Positions 37,337-45,852 of a stretch of 64,000 bases of DNA are shown piece after piece. Numbering within the stretch: position 1 is the stretch's first letter; each line of letters begins with the position of its first letter. Under the pieces are notes generated by a model. That model worked only from the letters and a program-made list of their open reading frames with translations. It was not told the DNA's origin and did not search any database. Source of the stretch: JAJDZL01 sp963666625 (GTDB lineage Bacteria; Pseudomonadota; Gammaproteobacteria; Arenicellales; JAJDZL01); assembly GCA_963666625.1 (NCBI GenBank), contig OY762925.1, forward strand, positions 868,001 to 932,000. Reading direction: 5' to 3'. The translations under genes and the position numbers were made by a program.

Positions 37337-38330
37337 TTGGAAATCGAGGTATCCATTCCCGATCAATATCGCGGTTACCGGCTGGATAAGGCGCTGGCTT
37401 TGATGTTGCCGGACTATTCAAGAACAACCATCCAGTCTTGGTTGGATTCCGGCCGGGTTCAATTGGATAAGAGCACCCCCTCGCGTCGGAAGATCATTTC
37501 TGGCGGCGAACAGCTTCGCGTTGATGTTCCTCAACCTGAGAGCCATGACTGGCTGGCCGAGGATATCCCTCTCAAGATCATTTTTGAAGACGAGCAAATA
37601 CTGGTCATTGATAAACCGCCGGGCATGGTGGTGCATCCGGGTGCTGGAAATCAACGCGGAACCCTTCTGAACGCATTGATCAGGCATGCGAGTTCCTTGA
37701 ACACCTTGCCGCGCGCCGGGATTGTCCACCGTCTTGACAAGAACACATCGGGGCTGCTCGTTGTCGCAAAAAGCGAGACGGCGCGACTTGCCTTGGTCAA
37801 GCAGTTCAAGAGTCGTCTCGCCAAGCGCCAATACCTTGCTGTTGTTGATGGCAGGCTGATTTCGGGTGGAACGATTGATGCTCCTATCGGCAGACACCCT
37901 CGTAACCGAAAGAAAATGACAGCCGGTCACGGCAAGACCGCCATAAGTCACTACAGAATCGTATCGCGCTATCGAATGCACACTTTGGTAAGGGTGTCAC
38001 TTGACACCGGGCGTACCCATCAGATTCGGGTACATTTCCAACATCTGGGACATCCCTTGGTTGGAGATCCAGATTCGGGTACATTTCCAACATCTGGGAC
38101 ATCCCTTGGTTGGAGATCCTGAATACGGAACCAAAACGAAGATACCGGCGGGTGCCGGTGAAGAGTTGCTTGCGACGCTGAAAGGCTTTCGCCGACAGGC
38201 GTTGCATGCCGAGACGCTAAGCATCACCCATCCAACTACCACGGATGCGCTGCAATGGCACGCTGGTGTTCCTGAGGATATTCGGACGCTTCTACTTGCC
38301 CTGAAGCAAGACTCGGTAACCGCGCACTAA
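37337..38330 (+). pseudogene. rluD: 23S rRNA pseudouridine synthase RluD, frameshifted by a 49-bp duplication
   Basis: RluD makes pseudouridines in helix 69 of 23S rRNA. An S4-like domain at the N-terminus, IDKPPGMVVHPGAGN, and the catalytic HRLDKNTSG (Asp134) are present, followed by RTHQIRVHFQHLGHPLVGDP. A perfect 49-bp tandem duplication (38021-38118) then shifts the frame, so the protein ends after 261 residues at 38122. The original C-terminus (EYGTKTKIPAGAG and FRRQALHAETLSITHP) continues in the next frame to 38330; without the duplication the product would be 314 residues. Start is TTG at 37337 with GAGG 9 bp before. Truncation removes about 50 residues of the catalytic domain's end. 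Confidence 0.9.
38021..38118 (+). repeat. 49-bp perfect tandem duplication inside rluD
   Basis: Bases 38021-38069 are repeated exactly at 38070-38118. The unit begins CAGATTCGGGTACATTTCC and ends TTGGAGATC. Because 49 is not divisible by three the duplication changes the reading frame. Lack of any mismatch points to a very recent event or an assembly artefact. Confidence 0.97.
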
Positions 38331-38332
38331 AA

Positions 38333-38370
38333 AATACCGCCCGAAGTTTCGACTTCGGGCGGTATTATCT
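38333..38370 (-). terminator. bidirectional intrinsic terminator between rluD and the rhodanese gene
   Basis: A perfect 15-bp stem (38333-38347 with 38352-38366) with a TTCG loop lies between convergent genes. On the minus strand the stem is followed by TTTTTTAG, a good U-run for the rhodanese gene; on the plus strand by ATCTG, weaker, for rluD. Confidence 0.88.
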
Positions 38371-38392
38371 GAATCATCTAACCGTCAGGTGA

Positions 38393-39058
38393 TTAGGCGT
38401 TGGGACGAATCGTCGTCAATCCGAGAATCTCCCAGCTCTGCATACCTCCGCGGTACCACTTGATTTTGTGAGCTGGATAACCCAGTCGAAGTAGATTCTT
38501 GATGTTGTTCGGCGACTGACCGCACCACATTCCGTTGCAGAACATGACCGCAGTTCGGCATTGTGAAAAGTCAAACAGACCCTCACTCTCGGTTACGTTG
38601 AACACCTCCTCAAGAATTTCGGCGATTTCGATCGGTGTCGCGCCTTTCGCAGGATTCAAATTAGTCCATGGAACATTCATGGCAGTTGGAATGGTGCCGC
38701 GGTCCACCCAGTCGGGAGTACGCGAATCGATGACGATAATATCTTCGTTACCGCCATTCATATCCTTTGCGTATGCGATCAACTCGACTTCTCCGATTGT
38801 CTCGACACCAATGGCAAGACTTGACGGCTGAATGCAAAATGGCGGGCAAGGACGTGATGTTTTTGCAAACGCAGGATTGACTGTCGCACCATTATCCTGA
38901 TTGCGTTCGACTGTGACGGTTGCGCCATCGATGTTAAAGGGCACCGACATGATATCCGGTGTGATCCCTACCGGTTTGGATTCAGCTGATCCGACCAACG
39001 GTATTGTCAGAAACGAAATAATTCCAAACAACAAAATGCAGATTTTACGCATAGTCAT
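38393..39058 (-). CDS. exported rhodanese-like domain protein
   Basis: The 221-residue protein has an N-terminal signal peptide (ICILLFGIISFLTIPLVGSAES, cleavage near residue 26) and a rhodanese fold in the second half: IIVIDSRTPDWVDRGTIPTAMNVPW and an active-site loop FCNGMWCGQSP with the candidate persulfide cysteine, then YRGGMQSWEILG. A periplasmic sulfur-transfer or sulfide-handling role is likely but unspecified. The first half (CPPFCIQP) has two further cysteines. Transcribed alone toward a strong terminator. Confidence 0.85.
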   Translation of the reverse strand: MTMRKICILLFGIISFLTIPLVGSAESKPVGITPDIMSVPFNIDGATVTVERNQDNGATVNPAFAKTSRPCPPFCIQPSSLAIGVETIGEVELIAYAKDMNGGNEDIIVIDSRTPDWVDRGTIPTAMNVPWTNLNPAKGATPIEIAEILEEVFNVTESEGLFDFSQCRTAVMFCNGMWCGQSPNNIKNLLRLGYPAHKIKWYRGGMQSWEILGLTTIRPNA

Positions 39059-39567
39059 TTACCTCTATTAAGGACAGCAAGGCATAATTGCCCTGCGGTT
39101 GAAAAAGTTATAGCCTATTGTCCGACAAATTTCCGTGTTTTCACAATATCGGAGTTTGCTATTCGTATCCTGAATTATTGTAATTTTGGGAGAATTATGC
39201 AAGTTTTATTTCAATCGCTTACTTCAGTCAACGATCATGTGTTAGAGTCATTTAAATCGAATGACATACCACATCGGATTCGTCTATACTTCTACCCCGC
39301 AATTTGAATTGACTCCACAGCAGAGCTATCGGAAGCAGAAAGAGCGATCCAATTCGCTTGACAGTTCGCCCATAATTATTTTTATGAAAACTAATCTCAA
39401 CAAGCAAAAATTACTATATGTAATATTGAACTTACTTGATTTATTTGCATATAATTGATTTTTGAATAGTATAGACTGTTCATTTTTTAAGATATGGGGT
39501 GTAGCGATTCGTGAATGCTGGATTTCCAACATTCCAAACAAACATAATTTTGAGGTGATTTCACAAC
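39059..39567. other. AT-rich intergenic region
   Basis: This 509-bp stretch separates the rhodanese gene and the LysM lipoprotein gene, which diverge, so both promoters should be here. A small inverted repeat (GAATG/CATTC, about 39513-39535) lies shortly before the LysM gene. Short open frames have no recognisable features. Confidence 0.4.
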
Positions 39568-40050
39568 ATGGATAAGCGATTGAAATCCACTAGCCTTCGC
39601 GGCGTATTACTTGCTCTTGTTGTACTGTTGACATTCAGTGTGTCAGGGTGTCAGCTTTTCCGGGCAATTTTTGGTTATTCCCCTCCAGCGGAAGCTGAGA
39701 TGACGACCATGGAGGAACCAAAGGAAGAAGTCATGACAGAGACGGAAGTCACAGTTGAACCACTTGTGGTCTCTGATGATGTTCACGTTGTAGCCAGTGG
39801 CGAAAGTCTTTGGAAGATTGCCGGCATGTCATCGATTTACAACGATCCGTTTCGCTGGCCGTTGATTTACGCTCGAAACAAGAGCATTGAAGATGCTGAT
39901 TTGATCTTTCCCGGCCAAGAGTTGTCAATTCAACGTGATCTGAATCGCGATATGATTGATGCCGCAGTCATGCACGCCAAGAATCGCGGTGCTTGGTCAA
40001 TCGGAGAAATTGAAGCATCGGATACCGAGTATCGCGCATCGACGATGTAA
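39568..40050 (+). CDS. LysM-domain lipoprotein
   Basis: The 160-residue protein has a lipoprotein signal ending in VSGC (Cys about 28), an acidic linker (MEEPKEEVMTETEVTVEP) and a LysM peptidoglycan-binding domain (HVVASGESLWKIAGMSSIYN to LIFPGQELSI, about 71-118), then a short helical tail. It should be anchored to a membrane and bind the cell wall. GAGGTGA lies 13 bp before the ATG. Function beyond wall binding is not evident. It precedes slt, but a 301-bp gap with a terminator-like hairpin separates them. Confidence 0.87.
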   Translation: MDKRLKSTSLRGVLLALVVLLTFSVSGCQLFRAIFGYSPPAEAEMTTMEEPKEEVMTETEVTVEPLVVSDDVHVVASGESLWKIAGMSSIYNDPFRWPLIYARNKSIEDADLIFPGQELSIQRDLNRDMIDAAVMHAKNRGAWSIGEIEASDTEYRASTM

Positions 40051-40351
40051 ATTAACAGTTGATTGGGGCACTTACCCGATTCAACTGTCTGAATACGATG
40101 GTGACAGCGCATTAATCTCGTCCATCGGGAATTGGCGGAGCTGAGTAAACTTCTCTGGCAACAAACGCTAATTTCCGAATTGAGTCGAGTTTGTGATTGC
40201 GTGCTTCAGATTTTCTAATTTGAAGGCTTGTCCCGACTGCGATTGACAGACTAGGAAGGATTGTCACCTAGCGCTTATCAGTGGCAATCCTTTCATCATT
40301 TTTGCTTCAGGCACTATTTGCAAATTCGTACCAATTAAGCGTACAGGTCTG
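40051..40351. other. intergenic region with terminator-like hairpin
   Basis: A 301-bp gap between the LysM lipoprotein and slt. Apart from the hairpin at 40256-40292 I see no gene or RNA in it. Confidence 0.4.
40256..40305 (+). terminator. probable intrinsic terminator after the LysM gene
   Basis: AAGGATTG (40256-40263) pairs with CAATCCTT (40285-40292), with an inner CAC/GTG pairing, and is followed by TTCATCATTTTTGC. The stem is good, the U-run interrupted. Confidence 0.5.
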
Positions 40352-42352
40352 ATGCCTATCCGCTCACTAAAGACCTTTCTTCGACGCACTGGCGTCCTGA
40401 TGTTCTTGCTGACAATATCAGCGGTATCCTTTGCCGATTCGGGACTTGGTCTTACCGAACAACGTAAATCCTACATCCAAGCATCCAAACATCTGGATCA
40501 TGGCAGGCTTGCCAGTTGGTTGAAGATACGGCCGAGTCTGAAGTCCTATCCACTATTCCCGTATCTTCGGCTGAAGGAAGTTCGGGCAACACAATCCCAG
40601 TTCAGTAACGTGGAAATCTCACAGTTAGTTTCTGAATTGGGGATTCCGGTCCCTTCGAATTTCGCAAAGTGGTGGCTGAAGCGACTTAGGCGTCAGGGCG
40701 ACTGGGAACTTGTCGTCAAACATTATTCCAGTTCAACCTATACCGAAACGCAATGTCATGTTGCCCATGCGATGATTCAGCTGGAGAAACAAGATTCGAC
40801 AAATGCGATCACCGAATTGCTGGAACAGACCATACATGAACTTTGGCTGGTCAACCGTTCGCAACCCGAAGAATGCGATATCGTCTTCAAATACGGATTT
40901 GATACTGACATCATTGACGATCAGCTGATTTTCAAGAGAATGCTGCTGACCAAGGCGAGAAATGACGGGAGACTGACTGACTATCTCGCAGGACTGCTGG
41001 ATACAAAAGAGTATCGGTATTGGGGAAAACAGCTGAACGCAGTGCACAGAAAACCCCAAAAACACATAACGAATAACTTTTCCAAGTGGAGTCAGTCACA
41101 ACAGGGACAAGGCGTGATCAATCACGGAATTGTCAGAATGGCCAGGCGCGATGTCGGTGATGCCGCCCAGTTTTGGCTAGGGCTCCGCAAGATCGATTCC
41201 GTCGCAATCGACAGAATGCCACATATCGAAAGGAGGATCGCTCTCAGACTGGCTTGGGCTCAGCATCAGGACAGTTTCGATTGGTTGCAGAATCTACCCT
41301 ACGATGTGCAGGACAGGAAGTCGCTCCGACTGATGGCGAGAAGTGCCTTGGCGACTGAAAATTGGAATCAGGTTTTGCAGACAATTGACCAGATGCCCAC
41401 CGAAGAAGCAAGCCGGTCACAATGGAAGTTTTGGAAAGCGCGTGCTCTTTATGAAACCGGTGACGGGAGACTGGCCAATCTGATCTGGTCAAACTTGGCA
41501 AACGAATACGGTTATTACGGCTTCCTCGCTGCAGATCAACTGGGACTGCCTTACACAATACACCAGCCGGTTCCATCTATCCATATCAATCATACCGCAG
41601 ATATAGCGATGCTGGAGCCAGCAATTCCCCGAATTCGTGAGTGGCTGGTGATGAACAAGCCGTACTATGCCAGACGGGAATTGAAACAACTCAAATCAGC
41701 CAGGAGGAATGATTCCGACTTTTGGCATCATGTAGCAATTCAGTTTCATCTTTGGGGATGGCATGACGGGGCAATTCAGGCCAGTTACCGTACCGATCGT
41801 ACACAATTGCAAATGAATGTCACCCATCCATCACCCTATGCCCGAATTGTTCGAAAAGAATCACTTCGACAGGGCGTTCCTGAACCCTGGATCTACTCGA
41901 TTATGCGGCAGGAAAGTAATTTCATTCGAGATATTCGTTCCGGGCGCGGTGCAACAGGACTTATGCAGCTGATGCACTCAACTGCTCGCATCACTGCTGA
42001 CCGAAGTGGATTGAAACGCCCAAGCGTGCGTGATCTTCAACACGCTGAACTGAATATCCGTCTGGGCGTGGCATATTTCAAGCAGTTACTTGATCAGACC
42101 GACAACAATCCAATACAAGCTCTTGCCGGTTACAACGCCGGACCGAGAAGAGCCAAACAGTGGCAAAATTCCTTTCGTGCTTCTGATCCTGCAATCTGGG
42201 TTGAGACCATTGTGTTCGATGAAACACGAAATTACGTCAAGAACATCTTGGTAAATTTTGTGATTTATGAACAGATTCACAACTCGCTGAGCGCACGAGT
42301 CAGGGACTACCTCCAGGTACCGGACATACAGCACGCCAGCACTTCGGAATGA
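40352..42352 (+). CDS. slt: soluble lytic murein transglycosylase (Slt70-like)
   Basis: The 666-residue periplasmic enzyme cleaves the MurNAc-GlcNAc bond of peptidoglycan. It has a signal peptide (about 12-29, ending SFADS), a long alpha-superhelical U-domain (about 40-480), and a C-terminal lysozyme-like domain with catalytic Glu521 in IMRQESNF, SGRGATGLMQLM and AGYNAGPRRAKQW. Length and order are those of Slt70. It overlaps the acylphosphatase gene by 4 bp (ATGA). Confidence 0.93.
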   Translation: MPIRSLKTFLRRTGVLMFLLTISAVSFADSGLGLTEQRKSYIQASKHLDHGRLASWLKIRPSLKSYPLFPYLRLKEVRATQSQFSNVEISQLVSELGIPVPSNFAKWWLKRLRRQGDWELVVKHYSSSTYTETQCHVAHAMIQLEKQDSTNAITELLEQTIHELWLVNRSQPEECDIVFKYGFDTDIIDDQLIFKRMLLTKARNDGRLTDYLAGLLDTKEYRYWGKQLNAVHRKPQKHITNNFSKWSQSQQGQGVINHGIVRMARRDVGDAAQFWLGLRKIDSVAIDRMPHIERRIALRLAWAQHQDSFDWLQNLPYDVQDRKSLRLMARSALATENWNQVLQTIDQMPTEEASRSQWKFWKARALYETGDGRLANLIWSNLANEYGYYGFLAADQLGLPYTIHQPVPSIHINHTADIAMLEPAIPRIREWLVMNKPYYARRELKQLKSARRNDSDFWHHVAIQFHLWGWHDGAIQASYRTDRTQLQMNVTHPSPYARIVRKESLRQGVPEPWIYSIMRQESNFIRDIRSGRGATGLMQLMHSTARITADRSGLKRPSVRDLQHAELNIRLGVAYFKQLLDQTDNNPIQALAGYNAGPRRAKQWQNSFRASDPAIWVETIVFDETRNYVKNILVNFVIYEQIHNSLSARVRDYLQVPDIQHASTSE

Positions 42353-42618
42353 TCGAAACCAGAAAGCTGGTTGTCTCCGGTCTCGTTCAAGGTGTCTGGT
42401 TCCGAAAATTCGTTTCAGACGTCGCAAATCACCTCGGTATCAATGGCTGGGTACGAAATGCAGAGGATGGTTCCGTTGAGATTCTTGCCGCAGGTAATCT
42501 GGAAAGCTTGGAAAAACTTGAGACAGAACTCTGGCGGGGAACTCCTCTATCGGATGTCCGATCGGTCAGATGGGAACCGTCTCAGGAACAAGTGCGTGAT
42601 CAATTTTTCGTACGTTAG
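42349..42618 (+). CDS. acylphosphatase
   Basis: The 89-residue enzyme hydrolyses acyl phosphates such as carbamoyl phosphate. The signature VSGLVQGVWFRKF contains the phosphate-binding Arg19, and INGWVRNAEDGSVEI contains the catalytic Asn near 37. The usual GVGFR is GVWFR here. Complete length. It is translationally coupled to slt by an ATGA overlap and is convergent with proS. Confidence 0.92.
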   Translation: MIETRKLVVSGLVQGVWFRKFVSDVANHLGINGWVRNAEDGSVEILAAGNLESLEKLETELWRGTPLSDVRSVRWEPSQEQVRDQFFVR

Positions 42619-42693
42619 TATTACCGGGTGACTGCGATTGACGTTCCTGATCGGTGGATCGCGACACTGTTCTGAACACTGTGAATGCCGCCG

Positions 42694-44427
42694 TCATCGA
42701 GATTGGACTCGACTGAGAATCTCGGTTTCCAGACTTTCAACGGGGAGATTGATCGCCTGTTCGTCTGTTCGGTGCTTGTACTCGATTTCACCGCTGGCGG
42801 CGGTGCGATCTGAAATGACCAGCCGATGCGGGATACCAAGCAAGTCCATATCTTTGAACTTGACACCAGCCCGTTCATCGCGATCATCAAGCAACACTTC
42901 CACACCTGCGGCGATGAGCCGGTCATGGATTTGATCTGACAACTTGGCAACACTTTCAGATTGATGATAGTTGATCGGTACGACACATACTGAAAACGGA
43001 GCAATTGGGTCGGGCCAGATTATTCCAGCTGTATCGTGATTCTGCTCAATCGCAGCGGCTACGATACGCGAAACTCCTATTCCATAGCATCCCATCCACA
43101 TGACCGCGTTCTTGCCTCCAGCATCAATGCAAGTCGCATCAAATGCTTCGCTGTATTTTGTGCCCAATTGAAAGACATGACCAACTTCTATTCCGCGTTT
43201 GACAGTGAGAGTCTCTTCAGGCATTCCAGGACATGGATCACCATCCACTGCCTTTCTCAAATCAGCAAACTCCACACTGGTCAGATCTCGTTCCCAGTTG
43301 ACTCCAACATGATGTTTCTCACTGACATTCGCACCGCAAACGAAATCTGACATCGGCTGAGTCGAATAGTCAGCAACAATCCGAATATCTGAGCCATCGG
43401 TTGCTGAAGTCAGATTGACCGGGCCGATTGAGCCGACTTCTGCGTCAACTGCATCAGCCACCTGCTGTGGTGACAGGAATTGAATCGGCACAATCACACC
43501 CTGAATTTTTTCCGCTTTCAGCAGATTAAGTTCATGGTCTCCTCTGACAATCATTGCAATCGGTTGTTTCTCGCCTTGGACAAGAAGTGTCTTGAGCGCT
43601 GAATCGGCTGATATATCCAGACTGTCACACAGCTGCCCGATCGTCCGCACACCTGGTGTGTCAACAGTTCGAATCGATTGGGATGGTGGATTACGCGTCG
43701 CGCTTGAAGGCGGCAATGGAACCAGTTCGATATTCGATGCAAATCCCGCATTGGTGTTGACACCAATCCCGTCCTCACCCGAATCGGCCAGGACATGAAA
43801 CTCATGAGACACGCTCCCTCCGATTGCGCCAGAATCAGCCTCAACAGCCACATAGTCCAATCCAAGTCTGTCAAAGACTCTGCAGTAGGCATCGTACATG
43901 ACATGATAGGACTGCTCCATCCCTTTCTTGTCCACATCGAATGAATACGCATCTTTCATCAGGAATTCCCTGCAACGCATCACTCCGAATCGCGGGCGGA
44001 TCTCATCTCGGAATTTCCATTGCATCTGATAGAAATTCGACGGAAGCTGGCGATAACTGCGAACCTCATTGTTTATCAGCGTTGTTATCACTTCCTCATG
44101 CGTGGGACCCAAGCAGAAATCACGATCATGCCTGTCCTTGAAACGAAGCAATTCGGGCCCGAAGAAATCCCATCGACCGGATTCGCGCCAGATTTCTGCA
44201 GGCTGTACGGACGGCATCAACACTTCCTGTGCACCTGCCCGGTTCATTTCTTCCCGGACAATATTCTCCACCTTGTTCAGCACCCGTAGTCCGGTAGGTA
44301 GCCAGTTGTAGATACCGGCCGCGAGCTGACGGATCATCCCGGCCCTCAGCATAAGTCGATGGCTGACAATTTCAACATCGGCAGGAACCTGCCGAACGGT
44401 CGCTAGCAGATAGTTTGATGTTTTCAT
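42694..44427 (-). CDS. proS: proline-tRNA ligase, bacterial type
   Basis: The 577-residue class II synthetase has motif 1 near MLRAGMIRQLAAGIYNWLPTGLRVLNKVENIVREE, motif 2 in KFRDEIRPRFGVMRCREFLMKDAYSF, an editing insertion domain (about 235-390) and motif 3 in GCYGIGVSRIVAAAIEQ. The C-terminal anticodon-binding domain has PFSVCVVPIN and DRDERAGVKFKDMDLLGIP. Complete. It follows a DUF6231-like gene with a 23-bp gap, so the two may be cotranscribed. Confidence 0.96.
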   Translation of the reverse strand: MKTSNYLLATVRQVPADVEIVSHRLMLRAGMIRQLAAGIYNWLPTGLRVLNKVENIVREEMNRAGAQEVLMPSVQPAEIWRESGRWDFFGPELLRFKDRHDRDFCLGPTHEEVITTLINNEVRSYRQLPSNFYQMQWKFRDEIRPRFGVMRCREFLMKDAYSFDVDKKGMEQSYHVMYDAYCRVFDRLGLDYVAVEADSGAIGGSVSHEFHVLADSGEDGIGVNTNAGFASNIELVPLPPSSATRNPPSQSIRTVDTPGVRTIGQLCDSLDISADSALKTLLVQGEKQPIAMIVRGDHELNLLKAEKIQGVIVPIQFLSPQQVADAVDAEVGSIGPVNLTSATDGSDIRIVADYSTQPMSDFVCGANVSEKHHVGVNWERDLTSVEFADLRKAVDGDPCPGMPEETLTVKRGIEVGHVFQLGTKYSEAFDATCIDAGGKNAVMWMGCYGIGVSRIVAAAIEQNHDTAGIIWPDPIAPFSVCVVPINYHQSESVAKLSDQIHDRLIAAGVEVLLDDRDERAGVKFKDMDLLGIPHRLVISDRTAASGEIEYKHRTDEQAINLPVESLETEILSRVQSR

Positions 44428-44450
44428 TGTCTGGTCCTGTATGTCCTCGG

Positions 44451-44942
44451 CTACCAGCGATCCTTATCCCATCTATCAGGGTTTGCCCAATCCCTTGCGT
44501 TCAACCACTTGGGTACCGGTTTATAGAATTTGAGACTGAATTCAAACCACTTTGTATCCTTGCTGCCGAACTTTGTCGGATCGACCATCCGCATACCCTG
44601 TGCCATCGCATCCTTCGAACAAAACACGCTGTCCGGACCATCTGAAACGGCCACCCACAACAGCTTTGCATGAAGGTCCCGCAACCGTGCCACCAACTGC
44701 TGTGCAGTATGATTGGTAAGCTGCTCAAATGTGGATTCCACCACGGCGGCGAATTCGTACCGTTCAAGTTGATGCGTTGACTTTTCGAGACTTTCAAACG
44801 CGATATGAGTCATTTGTAAATTTTCGGATTCATTCGAGAATTCCAGCAGAACGGGGGATAACTGCGGAGCAACGATCAGCACAGATTCGGGCGGCTCTGA
44901 CTTGAGCCGTTGCAACAGAACCTGATCAACCTCCGAATTCAC
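44451..44942 (-). CDS. DUF6231-like protein of unknown function
   Basis: The 163-residue protein has a Rossmann-like first half (SVLIVAPQLSPVLLEF, FAAVVESTFEQL, KLLWVAVSDG) and a conserved-looking end with Trp-Leu-Asn-Ala-Arg and NPDRWDKDRW. I place it, with moderate confidence, in a gammaproteobacterial family of unknown function (DUF6231). It resembles a methyltransferase-like fold without a visible SAM motif. It is just upstream of proS on the same strand. Confidence 0.65.
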   Translation of the reverse strand: MNSEVDQVLLQRLKSEPPESVLIVAPQLSPVLLEFSNESENLQMTHIAFESLEKSTHQLERYEFAAVVESTFEQLTNHTAQQLVARLRDLHAKLLWVAVSDGPDSVFCSKDAMAQGMRMVDPTKFGSKDTKWFEFSLKFYKPVPKWLNARDWANPDRWDKDRW

Positions 44943-44997
44943 TCTCGGTCAACCGCCTCCTGAAATTCAGGTATTCGAGCCTAAATCCCCAATACTG

Positions 44998-45852
44998 TTA
45001 CTCAACTATGCTGAGAGTGCCGTTTTGAGCCTGTTTGACTCCGGAGATTCTTGCATAGGCGGAGTGATTGTGAATGGATTCGAAATTCTCTGACTCAACG
45101 GTATAGGCGATGATTCGGTCATCTTCGATCAGCTGGCCGGCAATATCTCGAACCATGTCCTCGACGAATTTAGGATTATCGTACGCCTGCTCGGTGACAA
45201 ATTTCTCATCCGGTCGCTTCAGCAGCCCATACAACTGGGAACTTGCATTGTTCTCTGCCAGCTCAATCAACTCTTCAAGCCAGACAAACCCATCGGTACG
45301 CACTGTAATTGTGACGTGCGAACGTTGATTGTGCGCTCCGTAATCGGAAATTTCCTTCGAACACGGACAGAGACTGGTGACAGGCACCACAACACTCGTT
45401 GTAATATTTACCTCGTCCTTGTTAAGGTCACCGTATAGCGTGGCTTCGTAATCAACAAGACTCATCACACCGGTCACAGGTGCCGCCTTGTCCAGAAAAT
45501 AAGGGAATGTCATCTCAATGCGACTGGTTTCCGAATCCAACTTGTCGGCCACTTCTTTCACTATGTCCCGAAATGACTGAATCGATATCACGTTGTCGTG
45601 ATCGTTGAGAACCTCGACAAACCTCGACATGTGAGTCCCCTTGAAATTGTGTGGGAGTCCGACATACATGTTGAAAGTTGCAATCGTGTATTGCTCTCCG
45701 TGACTGCGATCGCGTACTTTGACCGGATGACGAATCGCTCTAATTCCCACCTGATCAATTGCCAGTTGCCGTGTATCAGCCTTGGACTGAATATCGGGAA
45801 TCGACTTTTCCTTGAGACCTATCGGTACCGGAATGATTTCAGGTAAATTCAT
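44998..45852 (-). CDS. folE2: GTP cyclohydrolase I, FolE2 (type IB)
   Basis: The 284-residue enzyme makes dihydroneopterin triphosphate from GTP for folate synthesis. FolE2 is unrelated in length to the zinc enzyme FolE and can use other metals. Family marks include YTIATFNMYVGLPHNFKGTHMSRF, SSRIEMTFPYFLDK-like ETSRIEMTFPYFL, TSLCPCSKEISDYGAHNQRSHVT with the catalytic cysteine region, and FVEDMVRDI. Its ATG overlaps the dxs stop by one base, so it belongs to the xseB-ispA-dxs-folE2 run. Confidence 0.94.
   Translation of the reverse strand: MNLPEIIPVPIGLKEKSIPDIQSKADTRQLAIDQVGIRAIRHPVKVRDRSHGEQYTIATFNMYVGLPHNFKGTHMSRFVEVLNDHDNVISIQSFRDIVKEVADKLDSETSRIEMTFPYFLDKAAPVTGVMSLVDYEATLYGDLNKDEVNITTSVVVPVTSLCPCSKEISDYGAHNQRSHVTITVRTDGFVWLEELIELAENNASSQLYGLLKRPDEKFVTEQAYDNPKFVEDMVRDIAGQLIEDDRIIAYTVESENFESIHNHSAYARISGVKQAQNGTLSIVE

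Noticed and set aside
39261..39458. 65-codon plus-strand frame before the LysM gene
   Set aside because: Low-complexity AT-rich sequence with no ribosome site or homologous features.
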